Shown: positions 63,326-64,000 of the stretch, in pieces
How positions within the stretch are numbered: the stretch's first letter is position 1
Layout of the letters: each line of letters opens with the position of its first letter
DNA from: Apteryx mantelli
Taxonomy: Eukaryota; Chordata; Aves; Apterygiformes; Apterygidae
Assembly: GCF_036417845.1 (NCBI RefSeq)
Contig: NC_089983.1
Span: 23,837,207 to 23,901,206, forward strand
Direction: 5' to 3'
DNA length: 64,000 bases
Position numbers and translations under genes: made by a program
Notes under the pieces: generated by a model
The model's database searches: none
Told to the model about the DNA's origin: nothing
The model's input: only the letters and a program-made list of their open reading frames with translations

Positions 63326-64000
63326 AAGTTTGTACTGTCTTCATTGATTATACTGAAGAACCATTTGTAGTAATTTTGAAATATAGCTTGAGGAAAGAGT
63401 GAAATCATTACTAGGTACATGTTCTGCGTGTTAACCTTGGCAATTTTTTTCTTAAGTAGCTTCTGTGGGGTAGTTCAAGTGTGGTTGTAATGGAGAGGCA
63501 AGAATGACTACCTTGAATTTTGTGTTTTATGCAACAAATAACCTGATTTTGTCTGAAGCATACAGGAAGTTTTAATAGGATGCTTATTTGAGTACTCATT
63601 TAAAGTGCAAGCTGTCTTGGTGCTCTCAGTTTCTTGAAAGAACTGAAATTGCTGTTTGTTTCCTTCTGTAACTTGCATAGGTGCCAAAAAAGACACAAGT
63701 ACTGAGGTTTTGGTGGGAGGGGTGGGAATGAACTTTGCAAAGCATTACGCTTTGGAACAAGGAGGAACAGTAAAAAGTTGTTAAAATGTTATTTCTGTGT
63801 TTCACAAAAAATAATCATTAAACTTTTGGTTCATAATGAAACTCATTGTTTTAACAAGAAAAGGAATAACTTTTTTTTCTCAGACTCTCTATTTGAAGTT
63901 CTTAATTTTTTTCTAGAACATTTACAGTTTTGATTCCATTAACCTTTTTTCCTCACAGCAGATTGTATGTGTGAATACTTAGTGTTCATACAGAGAAGTC

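Larger units (their letters stand above)
53196..64000 (+). other. SESTD1: First intron of SESTD1 (5' part)
   Basis: From the donor at 53196 the sequence leaves the CpG island and becomes AT-rich and non-coding to the end of the window. It contains a possible small exon (55821-55875), an ancient minus-strand LINE (about 56250-56800), an A21 run, a short tandem duplication, an (AT)14 run, a MIR-like relic at 61.1 kb, an A16 run (62184-62199) and a GT run (63312-63325). I looked for the start of SESTD1 coding sequence and did not find it. Intron status depends on the inferred first exon. Confidence 0.5.

Noticed and set aside
1..64000. Search for tRNA genes, rRNA, CRISPR arrays, complete LTR retroviruses and bacterial-type operons
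   Set aside because: None recognised by reading. The only autonomous-element remains are LINE fragments. A covariance-model or LTR search was not possible here.

Overview
This looks like nuclear DNA of a bird. It is AT-rich, sparse in genes and has long non-coding stretches. Its dominant repeats are CR1 LINEs: 5'-truncated, with 3' ends in (ATTCTGTG)n-type octamer repeats instead of poly(A), as in avian CR1. I cannot name the species. No bacterial, phage, CRISPR or plasmid signal was seen.

Layout. Positions 1-1002 are the last intron of a + strand gene. Its terminal coding exon (1003-1221) encodes a 72-residue Ala/Pro-rich tail ending in SILFAPY, which I recognise as the C-terminus of the zinc-finger protein ZNF385B. 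A 3' UTR of about 1.25 kb follows, with AATAAA at 2452. From about 2.5 to 52.4 kb lies a roughly 50 kb intergenic region with no protein gene I can support. It holds one old, broken CR1 (about 5.5-6.95 kb), a probable older LINE scrap (about 8.9-9.4 kb), a CpG-dense patch near 16.9 kb and two young CR1 copies (23.3-24.8 kb and 44.5-45.7 kb) that are about 97% identical. It also has a perfect 28-bp palindrome at 29.94 kb, a purine-rich tract at 34.4-34.8 kb and a few GC-rich islets (31.3, 48.9, 50.7 and 51.4 kb). A strong CpG island covers about 52.4-53.65 kb, with a good splice donor at 53195/53196. From the human gene order (ZNF385B 3' end followed by SESTD1 on the same strand) I infer that this is the promoter and non-coding first exon of SESTD1. 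The rest of the window, 53.2-64 kb, would then be its first intron. That intron carries a possible small exon at 55.8 kb, an ancient minus-strand LINE with a readable reverse-transcriptase remnant (56.25-56.8 kb), a MIR-like SINE relic (61.1 kb) and microsatellites.

The two host genes are tandem, with a long presumed regulatory interval between them. No new biological system could be identified. The most useful observations are the near-identical CR1 pair with open RT frames, the ancient LINE relic in the presumed SESTD1 intron, the palindrome, the orphan CpG patch and a 17-bp direct repeat inside the CpG island. All family and synteny assignments come from memory and reading by eye; no alignment or search was run.
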